Source: Rhizobium sp. TH2 (GTDB taxonomy: Bacteria; Pseudomonadota; Alphaproteobacteria; Rhizobiales; Rhizobiaceae). From it: 64,000 bases of DNA. The stretch spans positions 992,001-1,056,000 of the forward strand of contig NZ_CP062231.1 of assembly GCF_024707525.1 (NCBI RefSeq), in the 5' to 3' direction. Position numbers and translations under genes: made by a program. The notes beneath the pieces are model-generated. The model was given only the letters and a program-made list of their open reading frames with translations. It was not told the origin of the DNA and did no database searches. Below, in pieces: positions 38,932-47,652 of this stretch (position 1 is the first letter of the stretch; each line of letters opens with the position of its first letter).

Positions 38932-39534
38932 ATGTTTGTGACGACAGCATATGCTCTGTCAGCCACGGCTGCCACGGATGCAGCAGCGCCCGCGACAAGT
39001 GACGCGCATAATACAACGACGACTGCTGTTCACGAAGTTGAACACGAAGCTTTCCCGCCGTTCGATCCGTCCCATTTTCCGTCGCAGATCCTCTGGCTCG
39101 CGATCACATTTGGCATCTTCTATTATCTGGTCGCCAAGCACATTACGCCGCGCCTGTCCGGCATCATCGAGACGCGCGAAAGCCGAATCGCCTCTGATCT
39201 CGCCGAAGCGACCCGCATGAAGGACGAGGCGGACGCCGCTATCGCGAAATACGAACAGGAGCTCGCCGAGGCCCGTGCCAAGGGCAATGCGATCGCTGCC
39301 GAAGCCCGCGAGAAGGCCAAAGCCGAGGCAGCCGCCGAGCGAACAAAGCTGGATGCGGATATTTCGAAGAAGATTGCCGATGCCGAAGTCAGCATCAATG
39401 AAATCAAGAACAGGGCGCTTTCCGAAGTGGCGGTTGTCGCCGAGGACACCGCAGCGCAGATCGTTGAACAACTGACCGGCGTCTCCGTCACCAAGGCGGA
39501 TGTCAAGTCGGCTGTCGGCGCGCTCAAGGCCTAA
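38932..39534 (+). CDS. atpF': ATP synthase F0 subunit b'
   Basis: 200 residues: an N-terminal Ala/Thr-rich lead (about 45 residues), one membrane helix (FPSQILWLAITFGIFYYLVA) and a long charged coiled coil of the peripheral stalk (TRMKDEADAAIAKYEQELAE onward). Photosynthetic and alphaproteobacterial enzymes use a b/b' heterodimer; the lead before the helix identifies b' over b. The b subunit follows 14 bases later. Confidence 0.94.
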   Translation: MFVTTAYALSATAATDAAAPATSDAHNTTTTAVHEVEHEAFPPFDPSHFPSQILWLAITFGIFYYLVAKHITPRLSGIIETRESRIASDLAEATRMKDEADAAIAKYEQELAEARAKGNAIAAEAREKAKAEAAAERTKLDADISKKIADAEVSINEIKNRALSEVAVVAEDTAAQIVEQLTGVSVTKADVKSAVGALKA

Positions 39535-39548
39535 AGAGAGGGATCGCA

Positions 39549-40043
39549 ATGTTCGATGCAACTATGTGGGCCCAGATCTGGGCACAGGTCGCTCTTGTCC
39601 TCTTTATCGGGCTGGTAATCTATCTCGGCGTGCCGAGGATGATCACCAAGAGCCTCGACGAGCGCGCGGCCAAGATCGCCGCCGAACTCGACGCGGCCAA
39701 GCGCCTGCGCGACGAAGCCCAGGCGCTGTTGGCTGAATACCAGAAGAAGCGCAAGGAAGCCGAATCCGAAGCCGAGCAAATCGTCGCCGCCGCCCAGCGC
39801 GAAGCAGCGACCCTTGCCACTGAGGCCAGGCAGAAGACCGAGGATTATGTCGCCCGCCGTACCGCGCTTTCCGAGCAGAAGATCAAGAACGCTGAATCGG
39901 AAGCCGTCAACGCCGTCCGCGCCGCAGCCGTCGATCTCGCCATCGCCGCCGCCGAGAAGCTGATATCAAGCAAGCTCGACGACAAGGCCGGTGCCGCGCT
40001 CTTCAACAACGCCGTCGGCGAAGTGAAGACAAGGTTGAACTGA
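39549..40043 (+). CDS. atpF: ATP synthase F0 subunit b
   Basis: 164 residues with a short N-terminus, a membrane helix (WAQIWAQVALVLFIGLVIYL) and a coiled coil rich in Ala, Glu, Lys (AELDAAKRLRDEAQALLAEY and later). It pairs with b' in the stator stalk. Last gene of the F0 operon, followed by a terminator at 40070. Confidence 0.95.
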   Translation: MFDATMWAQIWAQVALVLFIGLVIYLGVPRMITKSLDERAAKIAAELDAAKRLRDEAQALLAEYQKKRKEAESEAEQIVAAAQREAATLATEARQKTEDYVARRTALSEQKIKNAESEAVNAVRAAAVDLAIAAAEKLISSKLDDKAGAALFNNAVGEVKTRLN

Positions 40044-40069
40044 GGCTTAGCTTTCAGTTGAATGGTTTG

Positions 40070-40101
40070 AAGGCCCTGCCACCGCGCGGGGCCTTTCGTT
40101 T
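40070..40101 (+). terminator. Terminator of the F0 operon
   Basis: AAGGCCC / GGGCCTT stem with a 12-base loop, then TCGTTTTC. It lies 26 bases after the atpF stop. Confidence 0.75.
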
Positions 40102-40145
40102 TCTGCCTCCGAGGTCAGTGTTCGGCATGGCGCCAACTCACCCAC

Positions 40146-40256
40146 GACGTCATCCTAGGGCTTGTCCCTCGGATCTGGTGCCGGCGCCGTAATCCACTGA
40201 CGAAACATCCTTATTGGGCGTCACCAGATGCTCGGGACAAGCCCGAGCATGACGTC
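40146..40256. repeat. Long palindromic intergenic repeat
   Basis: Arms GACGTCATcctaGGGCTTGTCCC at 40146 and GGGACAAGCCCgagcATGACGTC ending at 40256 are inverted copies; between them CGGATCTGGTG faces CACCAGATGCTC. The 'CGGGACAAGCCCGAGCATGACG' wording is a repeat motif common between genes in Rhizobiales. It separates the atp operon from convergent bluB. Confidence 0.8.
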
Positions 40257-40299
40257 TCGGATGTGGCTATCTCCGAAACAAACAGCACGCCACGTCCCT

Positions 40300-41082
<783 letters not shown>

Positions 41083-41092
41083 CTATCATGTC

Positions 41093-41235
41093 CGGCCGGT
41101 CTTCTGGCTTGGGTTCAGCTGGCGCTCGCGGCCTTCCCGGTTTCCCAGTGGCATATCGCGAAACCATCCCCCTCACAGCGTTGGGCACGCGCCGGATTTT
41201 TGACCGGCTTCCCGATTCTCCTCGAAAGGCACCGG
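41093..41235 (-). promoter_or_regulatory. Cobalamin (AdoCbl) riboswitch upstream of bluB
   Basis: Read on the minus strand it has all conserved blocks in order: GGTGCC, GGGAAGCCGGTC, GCCCAACGCTGTGAGGGGGA, the B12 box GCCACTGGGAAACCGGGAAG, and AGCCAGAAGACC closing the aptamer. High cobalamin should shut down bluB expression, probably at translation, since no strong T run follows before the start. Confidence 0.93.
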
Positions 41236-41301
41236 ACAAAAAACGATGTAACTGGATTGGGCGAATGCGAGCAAGCAGTATGCGCGACAAGCAGGGTCGC
41301 G

Positions 41302-41973
41302 TCAGGGTATCAGCCGGAACGGGCTGAAGGTCATGCGGTGGATCGCACATGGTCCATGATTGGTGATCGCTTCACGGTGCACCTCCGTCGCATAACCGGC
41401 ATGCTGCTCGAAGCCGTATTGCGGGAAGGTGAGCCCGGCGGCCTGCATCATTCGGTCACGCGTCACCTTGGCGACGATCGAGGCGGCGGCGATGGAGAAG
41501 GACCGCGCGTCGCCCTTCACCAGCGCCTTGCCGGGGCAGGTGAGCCCCGGCGGTACGTCGCGGCCGTCGATCAGCACGAACTTCGCCCGCTTGGGGAGTG
41601 ACGCCACGGCTCGCCGCATCGCCTCAAGGCTCGCCTTGAGTATGTTTGTCCGGTCGATCGCGATGGCGCTCAGCGACGAGATCGCCACATCCGCCGTCGC
41701 CAGGATTTCCTCGTAAAGCTCTTCCCGTCTCGCTGCGGTCAATTGCTTGGAATCGTTGAGGCCTTTCGGGATTTTTCGCGGGTCGAGGATGACGGCACTC
41801 GCCACGACCGGCCCAGCCAGAGGGCCACGGCCAGCTTCATCGACCCCAGCGACCGGCAGGAAGCCGTCGCGCATCAGCCCCCTCTCAAACCGGAAGGTGG
41901 GAACAATCTCCTCCTCGGGAAAGGGAAGGGAATCGGATGAGATCATACGAGCCATGCGGGATAGTTCGCACAT
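41302..41973 (-). CDS. rnhB: Ribonuclease HII
   Basis: 223 residues. It removes RNA-DNA hybrids and misinserted ribonucleotides. The active-site Asp-Glu pair is in '[20 protein letters not shown]' (about 41-60), further metal-binding Asp in '[10 protein letters not shown]', and '[20 protein letters not shown]' is the conserved helix. Three possible starts lie close together (41973, 41955, 41946); none has a strong ribosome site, so the first ~10 residues are uncertain. It lies upstream of the bluB riboswitch on the same strand. Confidence 0.93.
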   Translation of the reverse strand: MCELSRMARMISSDSLPFPEEEIVPTFRFERGLMRDGFLPVAGVDEAGRGPLAGPVVASAVILDPRKIPKGLNDSKQLTAARREELYEEILATADVAISSLSAIAIDRTNILKASLEAMRRAVASLPKRAKFVLIDGRDVPPGLTCPGKALVKGDARSFSIAAASIVAKVTRDRMMQAAGLTFPQYGFEQHAGYATEVHREAITNHGPCAIHRMTFSPFRLIP

Positions 41974-42021
41974 TCATCCGATTCCCTGCAAGTCCCAGTG
42001 CAAGGGCGGCGCACCGGGACC

Positions 42022-42076
42022 ACGAGCATGTTGTTACAACATGCTCGTCATGACAGGAGCACTGGCGGAGTGCTCC
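42022..42076. repeat. Pair of adjacent hairpin repeats
   Basis: ACGAGCATGTTGT-T-ACAACATGCTCGT is a 13-bp inverted repeat with a one-base centre (42022-42048). GGAGCACT-GGCGG-AGTGCTCC follows at 42056-42076. The GAGCATG core is shared with the palindrome at 40146-40256, so this may be another copy type of the same family. It separates rnhB from the radical SAM gene. Confidence 0.75.
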
Positions 42077-42149
42077 CATCATGTATTCCCAGCCGGAACC
42101 CAAGCGGGCGGGGATGCCAGACCCCGGCTGGAAAGCGTTGATGCCAAAT

Positions 42150-43307
42150 TCAGAGCAGCGAGAGCTGCACGCCATGGCCGCTCGGCGGCACGAAGAGATC
42201 GCTATTGAGCCCAATCGTGCGCCGGGTCAGTCCGTATTTCTTGGCGGCGAGTTCGAAACGGCGGCTGATCTGCCAGGCATAGGGACCCGTGCCCTTCATC
42301 CGCTTGCCGAATTCGGCGTCATAGTCCTTTCCGCCGCGCATCGAGCGCACCAGGCTCATCACGTGCCTGTAGCGATCCGGATAATGGCGCAGCAGCCAGT
42401 CGCGGAACAGCGGGCTCACTTCCAGTGGCAGACGCAGCAGCACATAGCTCGCCTCTTTCGCACCAGCAGCAGCGCCTGCATCGAGGATGCGCTCAAGCTC
42501 ATGGTCGTTGAGTGCCGGGATCATCGGCGACGCCATAACGGCGGTCGGAATGCCCGCTTCGCTCATCGCCTTGATCGCTTCGAGCCGTTTGGTCGGCGTC
42601 GATGCCCTCGGTTCCATCAGCCGTGCGAGCTTCCGGTCCATGGTGGTGACCGAGAGCGCGGCCCTCGCCAGCCCCTTCTCCGCCATCTTGGCGAGGATAT
42701 CGATATCCCGCATGATCAGCGCCGACTTCGTCACGATTGCCACCGGATGATTGGCAGCCGCCAGCACTTCGAGGATCTGGCGCATGATCCGCCATTCCTT
42801 CTCGATCGGCTGGTAGGGATCGGTATTGGTGCCGATCGCGATGGTCCTCGGCTTGTAGCCCGGCTTGGAAAGCTCCCGCTCCAGCAGCTTTGCCGCATCC
42901 GGCTTGGCAAACAGCTTGGATTCGAAATCCAGCCCCGGAGACAGGCCCATATAGGCATGCGTCGGCCGCGCGAAGCAGTAGATGCAGCCATGCTCGCAGC
43001 CGCGATAGGGATTGATCGAGCGGTCGAAGGGAATGTCGGGACTGTCGTTGCGGGTGATGATGGCGCGCGGCCTCTCCACCTGCACTTCGGTCTTGAACGG
43101 CTCCAGCGTCTCGAAGGTCTGCCAGCCGTCGTCGAGCACCTCGCGTTCCCGAGGCTCGAACCGGCCCGATGGATTGAGCCCGGCACCACGTCCGCGGCGG
43201 CGGTCGATCTCGATCCTCAGACCGGATTCCTTCAGCAGGCTATCGGCAATATCTGCCGTGTTGGCAGGCGCGAATGCAGCCTGCCGCGCGAGCGACATGT
43301 TGATCAT
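42150..43307 (-). CDS. PA0069-type radical SAM protein (SPL-like)
   Basis: 385 residues from the ATG at 43307 (GGAG seven bases upstream); the frame is open 26 codons further back without support. The [4Fe-4S] radical SAM motif is 'YRGCEHGCIYCFARPTHAY' with CxxxCxxC, preceded by 'PFDRSINP'. 'IAIGTNTDPYQPIEKEW' and 'LNDHELERILDAGAAAGA' place it in the PA0069/spore-photoproduct-lyase-like group. The substrate is unknown; a DNA or nucleotide repair role is sometimes proposed. It stands alone, and the region upstream is AT-rich. Confidence 0.88.
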   Translation of the reverse strand: MINMSLARQAAFAPANTADIADSLLKESGLRIEIDRRRGRGAGLNPSGRFEPREREVLDDGWQTFETLEPFKTEVQVERPRAIITRNDSPDIPFDRSINPYRGCEHGCIYCFARPTHAYMGLSPGLDFESKLFAKPDAAKLLERELSKPGYKPRTIAIGTNTDPYQPIEKEWRIMRQILEVLAAANHPVAIVTKSALIMRDIDILAKMAEKGLARAALSVTTMDRKLARLMEPRASTPTKRLEAIKAMSEAGIPTAVMASPMIPALNDHELERILDAGAAAGAKEASYVLLRLPLEVSPLFRDWLLRHYPDRYRHVMSLVRSMRGGKDYDAEFGKRMKGTGPYAWQISRRFELAAKKYGLTRRTIGLNSDLFVPPSGHGVQLSLL

Positions 43308-43430
43308 TGGCTTCTCCGGGGAGGCGAATCTCCGCCTCTCGATGATTATTTTCCTATCGTGAAAAAGAGAACATTGCAAGAACAAAATTACCGACTCGCA
43401 ATTTTGCGGGGCTTCAATTATGGGTGAGCA

Positions 43431-43946
43431 ATGCTGACTGTTTTAATCGAATGCCGGGATAACGAGCCCGAACTTGCCTATACGCTCGCCGTTCTCGTCT
43501 CCGGCGCCGTCGATGGCCTGGTGAGCGACGTGATCGTGCTGGACAATGGTTCGCGCGACGGTTCGGCGCGCGTAGCCGATGCCGCCGGCTGCCGCTTCGT
43601 CGACAAATGGGACCTGCATGAGGTGCTGCGCTCGGCGCGCGGCGAATGGCTGATGCTGCTCGAACCCGGCGCCCGGCCGCAGGCTGGCTGGATCGAGGAA
43701 GTGCTGGAATATGCCTCGCTCGCCAAGGTGCCCGCGCGCTTCTCGCCTTCGCGCAGCTTTCCCCGGCCGTTCCTCAAGCGCTGGAAACGCAAGGGCGTGC
43801 TGGAACTCGGCTTCCTGATGCCGAAGCGCCAGGCGGCCGCGCTCGCCAAGCCGGGCATGGGGCTCTCGGCGCTCGCCAAGGCGTCATCAGTGCGGAAGCT
43901 CAGATCGGAGCTGATACCCGCATGGGTGATCAGGGAGGGGCGGTAG
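43431..43946 (+). CDS. Short glycosyltransferase family 2-like protein
   Basis: 171 residues. 'LTVLIECRDNEPELAYTLAV' then 'VSDVIVLDNGSRDGSARVAD' is the opening of a GT-A (family 2) fold, with the nucleotide-binding Asp-Asn-Gly-Ser, and 'RGEWLMLLEPGARPQAGWIE' stands where the DxD metal motif normally is (here LEPGA). It is about half the usual length and lacks the acceptor part, so catalytic activity is doubtful. Similar short proteins are conserved in rhizobia as far as I recall. It converges with the toxin-antitoxin locus. Confidence 0.75.
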   Translation: MLTVLIECRDNEPELAYTLAVLVSGAVDGLVSDVIVLDNGSRDGSARVADAAGCRFVDKWDLHEVLRSARGEWLMLLEPGARPQAGWIEEVLEYASLAKVPARFSPSRSFPRPFLKRWKRKGVLELGFLMPKRQAAALAKPGMGLSALAKASSVRKLRSELIPAWVIREGR

Positions 43947-43949
43947 CCC

Positions 43950-44267
43950 TCACGCCGCCGTGCTGACAGAGAGTTGGATACCCTGGTGCTTTTGCAGTGC
44001 TGCGATGACATTGAACAGGTTGTCAGCGCGCGGGTTGCCGGTCTTGCTCAGCATGCGCATCAGGCTCTTGGTCGGCAGGCCGGTCTCAGTGGACAGGGCT
44101 TCGAAGCCGATTGTAGCGTTGACATAGTCACGCAGGATGCTCTTGCCGGTCGATATGTCGCCCGTCAGCAGGAGTTCGACCGCCTCGGACAGCAACGCTG
44201 CACGAAATGCCGAATCCGCCTGGATGCGAGCCCTGACCGTCTCCCGGAAATCTCTTGTCAACGCCAT
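43950..44267 (-). CDS. HigA-like antitoxin (COG3636 type)
   Basis: 105 residues: 'GDISTGKSILRDYVNATIGF' then 'EALSTETGLPTKSLMRMLSK' and 'GNPRADNLFNVIAALQKHQG', the 'addiction module antidote' Xre-like helix-turn-helix. Its start codon overlaps the stop of the toxin gene upstream by one base (TAATG), as in HigBA-type modules of this class where toxin comes first. It would neutralise the RelE/HigB-like toxin and repress the operon. A close paralogue (44629-44946) lies just upstream of the toxin. Confidence 0.85.
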   Translation of the reverse strand: MALTRDFRETVRARIQADSAFRAALLSEAVELLLTGDISTGKSILRDYVNATIGFEALSTETGLPTKSLMRMLSKTGNPRADNLFNVIAALQKHQGIQLSVSTAA

Positions 44268-44583
44268 TACGGTTTCCTTTGTTTATAGTCACGCCATCGG
44301 GATTGCGCCTCGGCGATATCGTTTTGTTGACGCGCCTTGCTGCCACCTGCCACCAGGATGATCAATTCCTTGCCTTCATAGCCGAAATAGATTCGATAAC
44401 CGGGGCCGAAATTGATCTTGCATTCGTAAACGCCATGACCGACCGATTTGACGTTCGAATGGTCCCGGCCTCCAGACGAATGAGTGAGGTCGTCACTTTC
44501 GTGGCAGCGGTCGCATCAAGCCTGGCATACCATTTGCCGAATGGATTTCGTCCCAGACTGTCGACATATTCAACGAGCTTCAT
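44267..44583 (-). pseudogene. RelE/ParE-superfamily toxin gene (COG3657 type) with a frameshift
   Basis: Reading from the ATG at 44583: KLVEYVDSLGRNPFGKWYAR, then [10 protein letters not shown], after which the frame breaks. One frame over the family sequence continues [50 protein letters not shown] to a stop at 44267-44269. A single missing G in the GGG run at 44464-44466 (CCC on the plus strand) accounts for it; with one G restored the protein would be a normal 105 residues. Either the toxin is inactivated by slippage in a homopolymer or the base is a sequencing error. The rest of the gene shows no decay. Confidence 0.85.
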
Positions 44584-44628
44584 ACGCAATTAGTAACATA
44601 TCCGTTACCAATCGCAAGTGTCCAGCCC

Positions 44629-44946
44629 TCACGCCGCCGTGCTGACCTCCAGCTGAATCCCCTGGTGCCGCTGCAATATGCCGATCACCCTGAACATCTC
44701 GCCCGCGCGCGGATTGCCCGCAGGCTGGAACATGCGCTTGAGGTGGCGCACCGTCAGGCCGGATTCCGTGGCGAGGTCCTCGAAGCCGATCGTGGCGTCG
44801 ATATAGTCCTTGAGCACGCTCTTGGCGGTTGCCATGTCGTCCGCCAGCATCACTTCCACGGCGTGGGAGAACAGCGCGTAGCGGAAGCCGTCATCCGACT
44901 GGATGCGCGCCTTGACGGTTTTTCTGATCGTCCTGGTCAAAGCCAT
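44629..44946 (-). CDS. Orphan HigA-like antitoxin, paralogue of 43950-44267
   Basis: 105 residues from the ATG at 44946. It shares length, start (MALTR) and end (HQGIQL.VSTAA) with the antitoxin 360 bases downstream and has the same helix-turn-helix (DLATESGLTVRHLKRMFQPA). No toxin is encoded in the 150 bases between it and glyS. The order antitoxin-toxin-antitoxin suggests duplication of the module with loss of one toxin. It could cross-neutralise or only regulate. Confidence 0.82.
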   Translation of the reverse strand: MALTRTIRKTVKARIQSDDGFRYALFSHAVEVMLADDMATAKSVLKDYIDATIGFEDLATESGLTVRHLKRMFQPAGNPRAGEMFRVIGILQRHQGIQLEVSTAA

Positions 44947-45095
44947 TGAATACCCGCCCGCTGCAATTGAAATCTCTTGCCGCACAATATGGGGTGGATT
45001 TCGTCGCATTCACGGCGGCGAAGTCAAATAAAGGTGATCGGCCCTGGAAGGTATTGCGGACGGGGCTTCCACACCACGCCCCGAGAGGGCGCGGC

Positions 45096-47378
45096 CTATC
45101 CAGAAATCTTCGAGAAGTCGGCAACCGTCGCGGTCGCGGCGCGAATGGCCGAAAGCAGTGCCAGGCGGTTGGCCCTGATATCGGCGTTTTCGTCATTCAC
45201 CAGCACATCGTTGAAGAACGTGTCGACCGGCCCGCGGAGCTTCGAGAGCGCTTCCATCGCCGCGCCAAAATCCTCGCGGGCCACAGCGCCGGCCGCATCC
45301 TGCGAGGCATTGACGATCGCCGCATGCAGGCTTTTCTCGGCCGGCAGCGTCAGCAGGTGCAGGTCGATCCTGTCGGCAATCCTGGTGCCCTTCTTCTCCT
45401 CGGCGGCAAGCAATTGCGTGGCGCGCTTGGTGCCTGCCAGCAGGTTCTTGCCGTCTTCGGTGTCGATGAACTTGGCCAGAGCTTCGGCGCGGCGCACGAT
45501 GGTCAGCAGGTCGTCGGCATCCTCGGTCAGCACGGCGTCGACAATGTCGTGCCGCTTGCCAGTGTCGCGGAGATAGACCTTGAGGCGGTCGTGGAAGAAG
45601 TGCAGTATCGAATAATAGCTAGGTGCTGGGGTAAATGTGCTGTTCGAATACGCAGCTGTGGCCGACAGCATGGTAAAGAGCGCAGCTTCCTCAATGGCGG
45701 CCCGGCCATTAAGAGGCGAAATGCCTTCAAGCAGAATCTTTACGTCGGGCTGTACAGAGGCTGGGAACCACCGAAGATTTAAGGTCATCAAAACTGGTAG
45801 AAGCTTGAGCCGGATGTTGTTCTCCAACAATATCCTGATCACGCCAAGCGCCGCACGGCGCAGCGCATAGGGATCCTTGGACCCCGTCGGCTTCTCATCA
45901 ATCGCCCAGAAGCCCACCAGCGTATCCAGCTTGTCAGCCAGCGCGATGGTCACAGATACCACATCGGTCGGTACGCGATCCGAAGGCCCATTCGGCTTCC
46001 AATGCTCTTCGATCGCAGCAGCCACGGATGCATCCTCGCCCTGTAGCAGCGCATAGCGCCGGCCCATCAGGCCCTGCAATTCAGGAAATTCGCCCACCGC
46101 CTCGGTGCGCAGATCGGCCTTGGCCAGCACGGCGGCGCGATCGACCTTAACAGGGTCGGCGCCCGTCACCTTGGCCAGCTCCGCCGCCAGCGCCCGGATA
46201 CGTTCCACCCTTGCGCCTTGCGTCCCGAGCTTGGCATGGAACGTCACATTGAGATGATCGAGCTTCGCCATCCGCTGGTCGAGCGGCTTCTTCAAATCCA
46301 GCCCGAACGTCGCAGCCGAGGCCGCCAACTCGTGCAGATCCGGCATATCGGCCTGGTCGCGCTTGTAGAAATGCGCCGCATCCGAAAGCCGCGCCCGCAC
46401 CACCTTGCCATTGCCGTGCACGATCTCGCGGCCGTCGTCCTTCGCCTCGATATTCGAGACCAGGATGAAGCGGTTGGAAAGCTCGTCGGTGCCCTGCTTG
46501 CGGGTCACGAAACACTTCTGGTTGGTCTTGATCGTCAGCCGGATGATCTCGGCCGGGATTTTCAGATAATCCTCCTCGAACGTGCCCATCAGCACATGCG
46601 GATATTCCACCAGCCCCGAGACCTCTTCCAGCAGCGCCTCGTCCTCGACCAGATCCAGGCCCGAGGCGAAGGTGATGTTCCTGGCGTCCGACAGGATGAT
46701 CTCCTTGCGGCGCTCGGCATCGAGCACGACCTTTGCCTTTTCGAGGCTGGAGACATAATCCGAAAAACGCCGCACGGTGATCGCACCCGGCGCGTGGAAG
46801 CGGTGGCCATAGGTGATATTGGAAGCCACGATGCCATCGACCTCGAACGGGATGACCGTGGTCTCGTCGTGCTCGGTGCCCCACATGCAGACGATCGATT
46901 GCAGCGGCCGCACCCAGCGCAGCGACCCCGGCTTTGCCGAAGCCACACCCGAGCGCATGCTCTTCGGCCAGGGGAAATTGCGGATGATGCCGGGCATCAC
47001 ATCGGCGACGATCGCCTCGGCGCTGCGGCCGGGCTTGGTGATCACAGCAACGTAGAAATCGCCCTTCTTCGGATCGGTCCGCGTCTCGGCCTGGTCGATG
47101 GAGGTCAGTCCCGCGCCGCGCAGAAACCCGTCGATCGCCTGTTGCGGTGCTGAGGTGCTCGGCCCCTTCTTCTCTTCACGCAAGTCGGCGGAATGCGCGG
47201 TCAGGCCGCGGATATCGAGCGTCAGCCGGCGCGGCGTCCAATATTCGCGCGCACCCTCATAGGTCAGGCCCGCTTCGACCAGCGCATCGGTCAACAGCTT
47301 CTTCAGGTCGCCGGCAGCCTTGCGCTGCATACGTGCGGGAATTTCCTCGGAGCGGAGTTCAAGCAGAAGATCGGGCAT
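45096..47378 (-). CDS. glyS: Glycyl-tRNA synthetase beta subunit
   Basis: 760 residues. N-terminal '[20 protein letters not shown]' and '[20 protein letters not shown]' are the family start, the HD-like centre includes '[10 protein letters not shown]' and '[20 protein letters not shown]', and a DALR-type anticodon-binding end follows '[20 protein letters not shown]'. It pairs with GlyQ as alpha2beta2. The protein is longer than the usual ~690-700 because of an insertion around residues 510-590 (45600-45840), which is only about 50 % GC against about 65 % in the flanks. GlyQ is encoded 4.3 kb upstream on the same strand, with four other genes between. Confidence 0.94.
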   Translation of the reverse strand: MPDLLLELRSEEIPARMQRKAAGDLKKLLTDALVEAGLTYEGAREYWTPRRLTLDIRGLTAHSADLREEKKGPSTSAPQQAIDGFLRGAGLTSIDQAETRTDPKKGDFYVAVITKPGRSAEAIVADVMPGIIRNFPWPKSMRSGVASAKPGSLRWVRPLQSIVCMWGTEHDETTVIPFEVDGIVASNITYGHRFHAPGAITVRRFSDYVSSLEKAKVVLDAERRKEIILSDARNITFASGLDLVEDEALLEEVSGLVEYPHVLMGTFEEDYLKIPAEIIRLTIKTNQKCFVTRKQGTDELSNRFILVSNIEAKDDGREIVHGNGKVVRARLSDAAHFYKRDQADMPDLHELAASAATFGLDLKKPLDQRMAKLDHLNVTFHAKLGTQGARVERIRALAAELAKVTGADPVKVDRAAVLAKADLRTEAVGEFPELQGLMGRRYALLQGEDASVAAAIEEHWKPNGPSDRVPTDVVSVTIALADKLDTLVGFWAIDEKPTGSKDPYALRRAALGVIRILLENNIRLKLLPVLMTLNLRWFPASVQPDVKILLEGISPLNGRAAIEEAALFTMLSATAAYSNSTFTPAPSYYSILHFFHDRLKVYLRDTGKRHDIVDAVLTEDADDLLTIVRRAEALAKFIDTEDGKNLLAGTKRATQLLAAEEKKGTRIADRIDLHLLTLPAEKSLHAAIVNASQDAAGAVAREDFGAAMEALSKLRGPVDTFFNDVLVNDENADIRANRLALLSAIRAATATVADFSKISG

Positions 47379-47526
47379 GGATTTATCGGGCTTTCGGTCG
47401 GCGACAATTGCGAGCCGGAACTAGCAAGTTCTGGGAGGGATGTCATCTGGGAATTGAACGCGGGCACCTGGCCCCATTGCCGCTGCCGATCGTTATCGCG
47501 AGCGGGCAGAAAACCGCTCGACTCCG

Positions 47527-47646
47527 CTTCTCCCCTTGGGGAGAAGATGCCCGAAGGGCAGATGAGGGGTTGCGCGAAGCGCCGGCGGCGAGATGAGAAC
47601 CCCTCATCCGGCGCTTCGCGCCACCTTCTCCCCAAGGGGAGAAGAG
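47527..47646. repeat. Palindromic repeat, second family
   Basis: CTTCTCCCCTTGGGGAGAAG at 47527-47546 recurs as CTTCTCCCCAAGGGGAGAAG near 47626-47645; between them AGATGAGGGGT faces ACCCCTCATC. This 'TTCTCCCC..GGGGAGAA' mosaic is another intergenic repeat type common in Rhizobiales. It ends seven bases before the DUF2207 stop. Confidence 0.8.
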
Positions 47647-47652
47647 GAAGCC

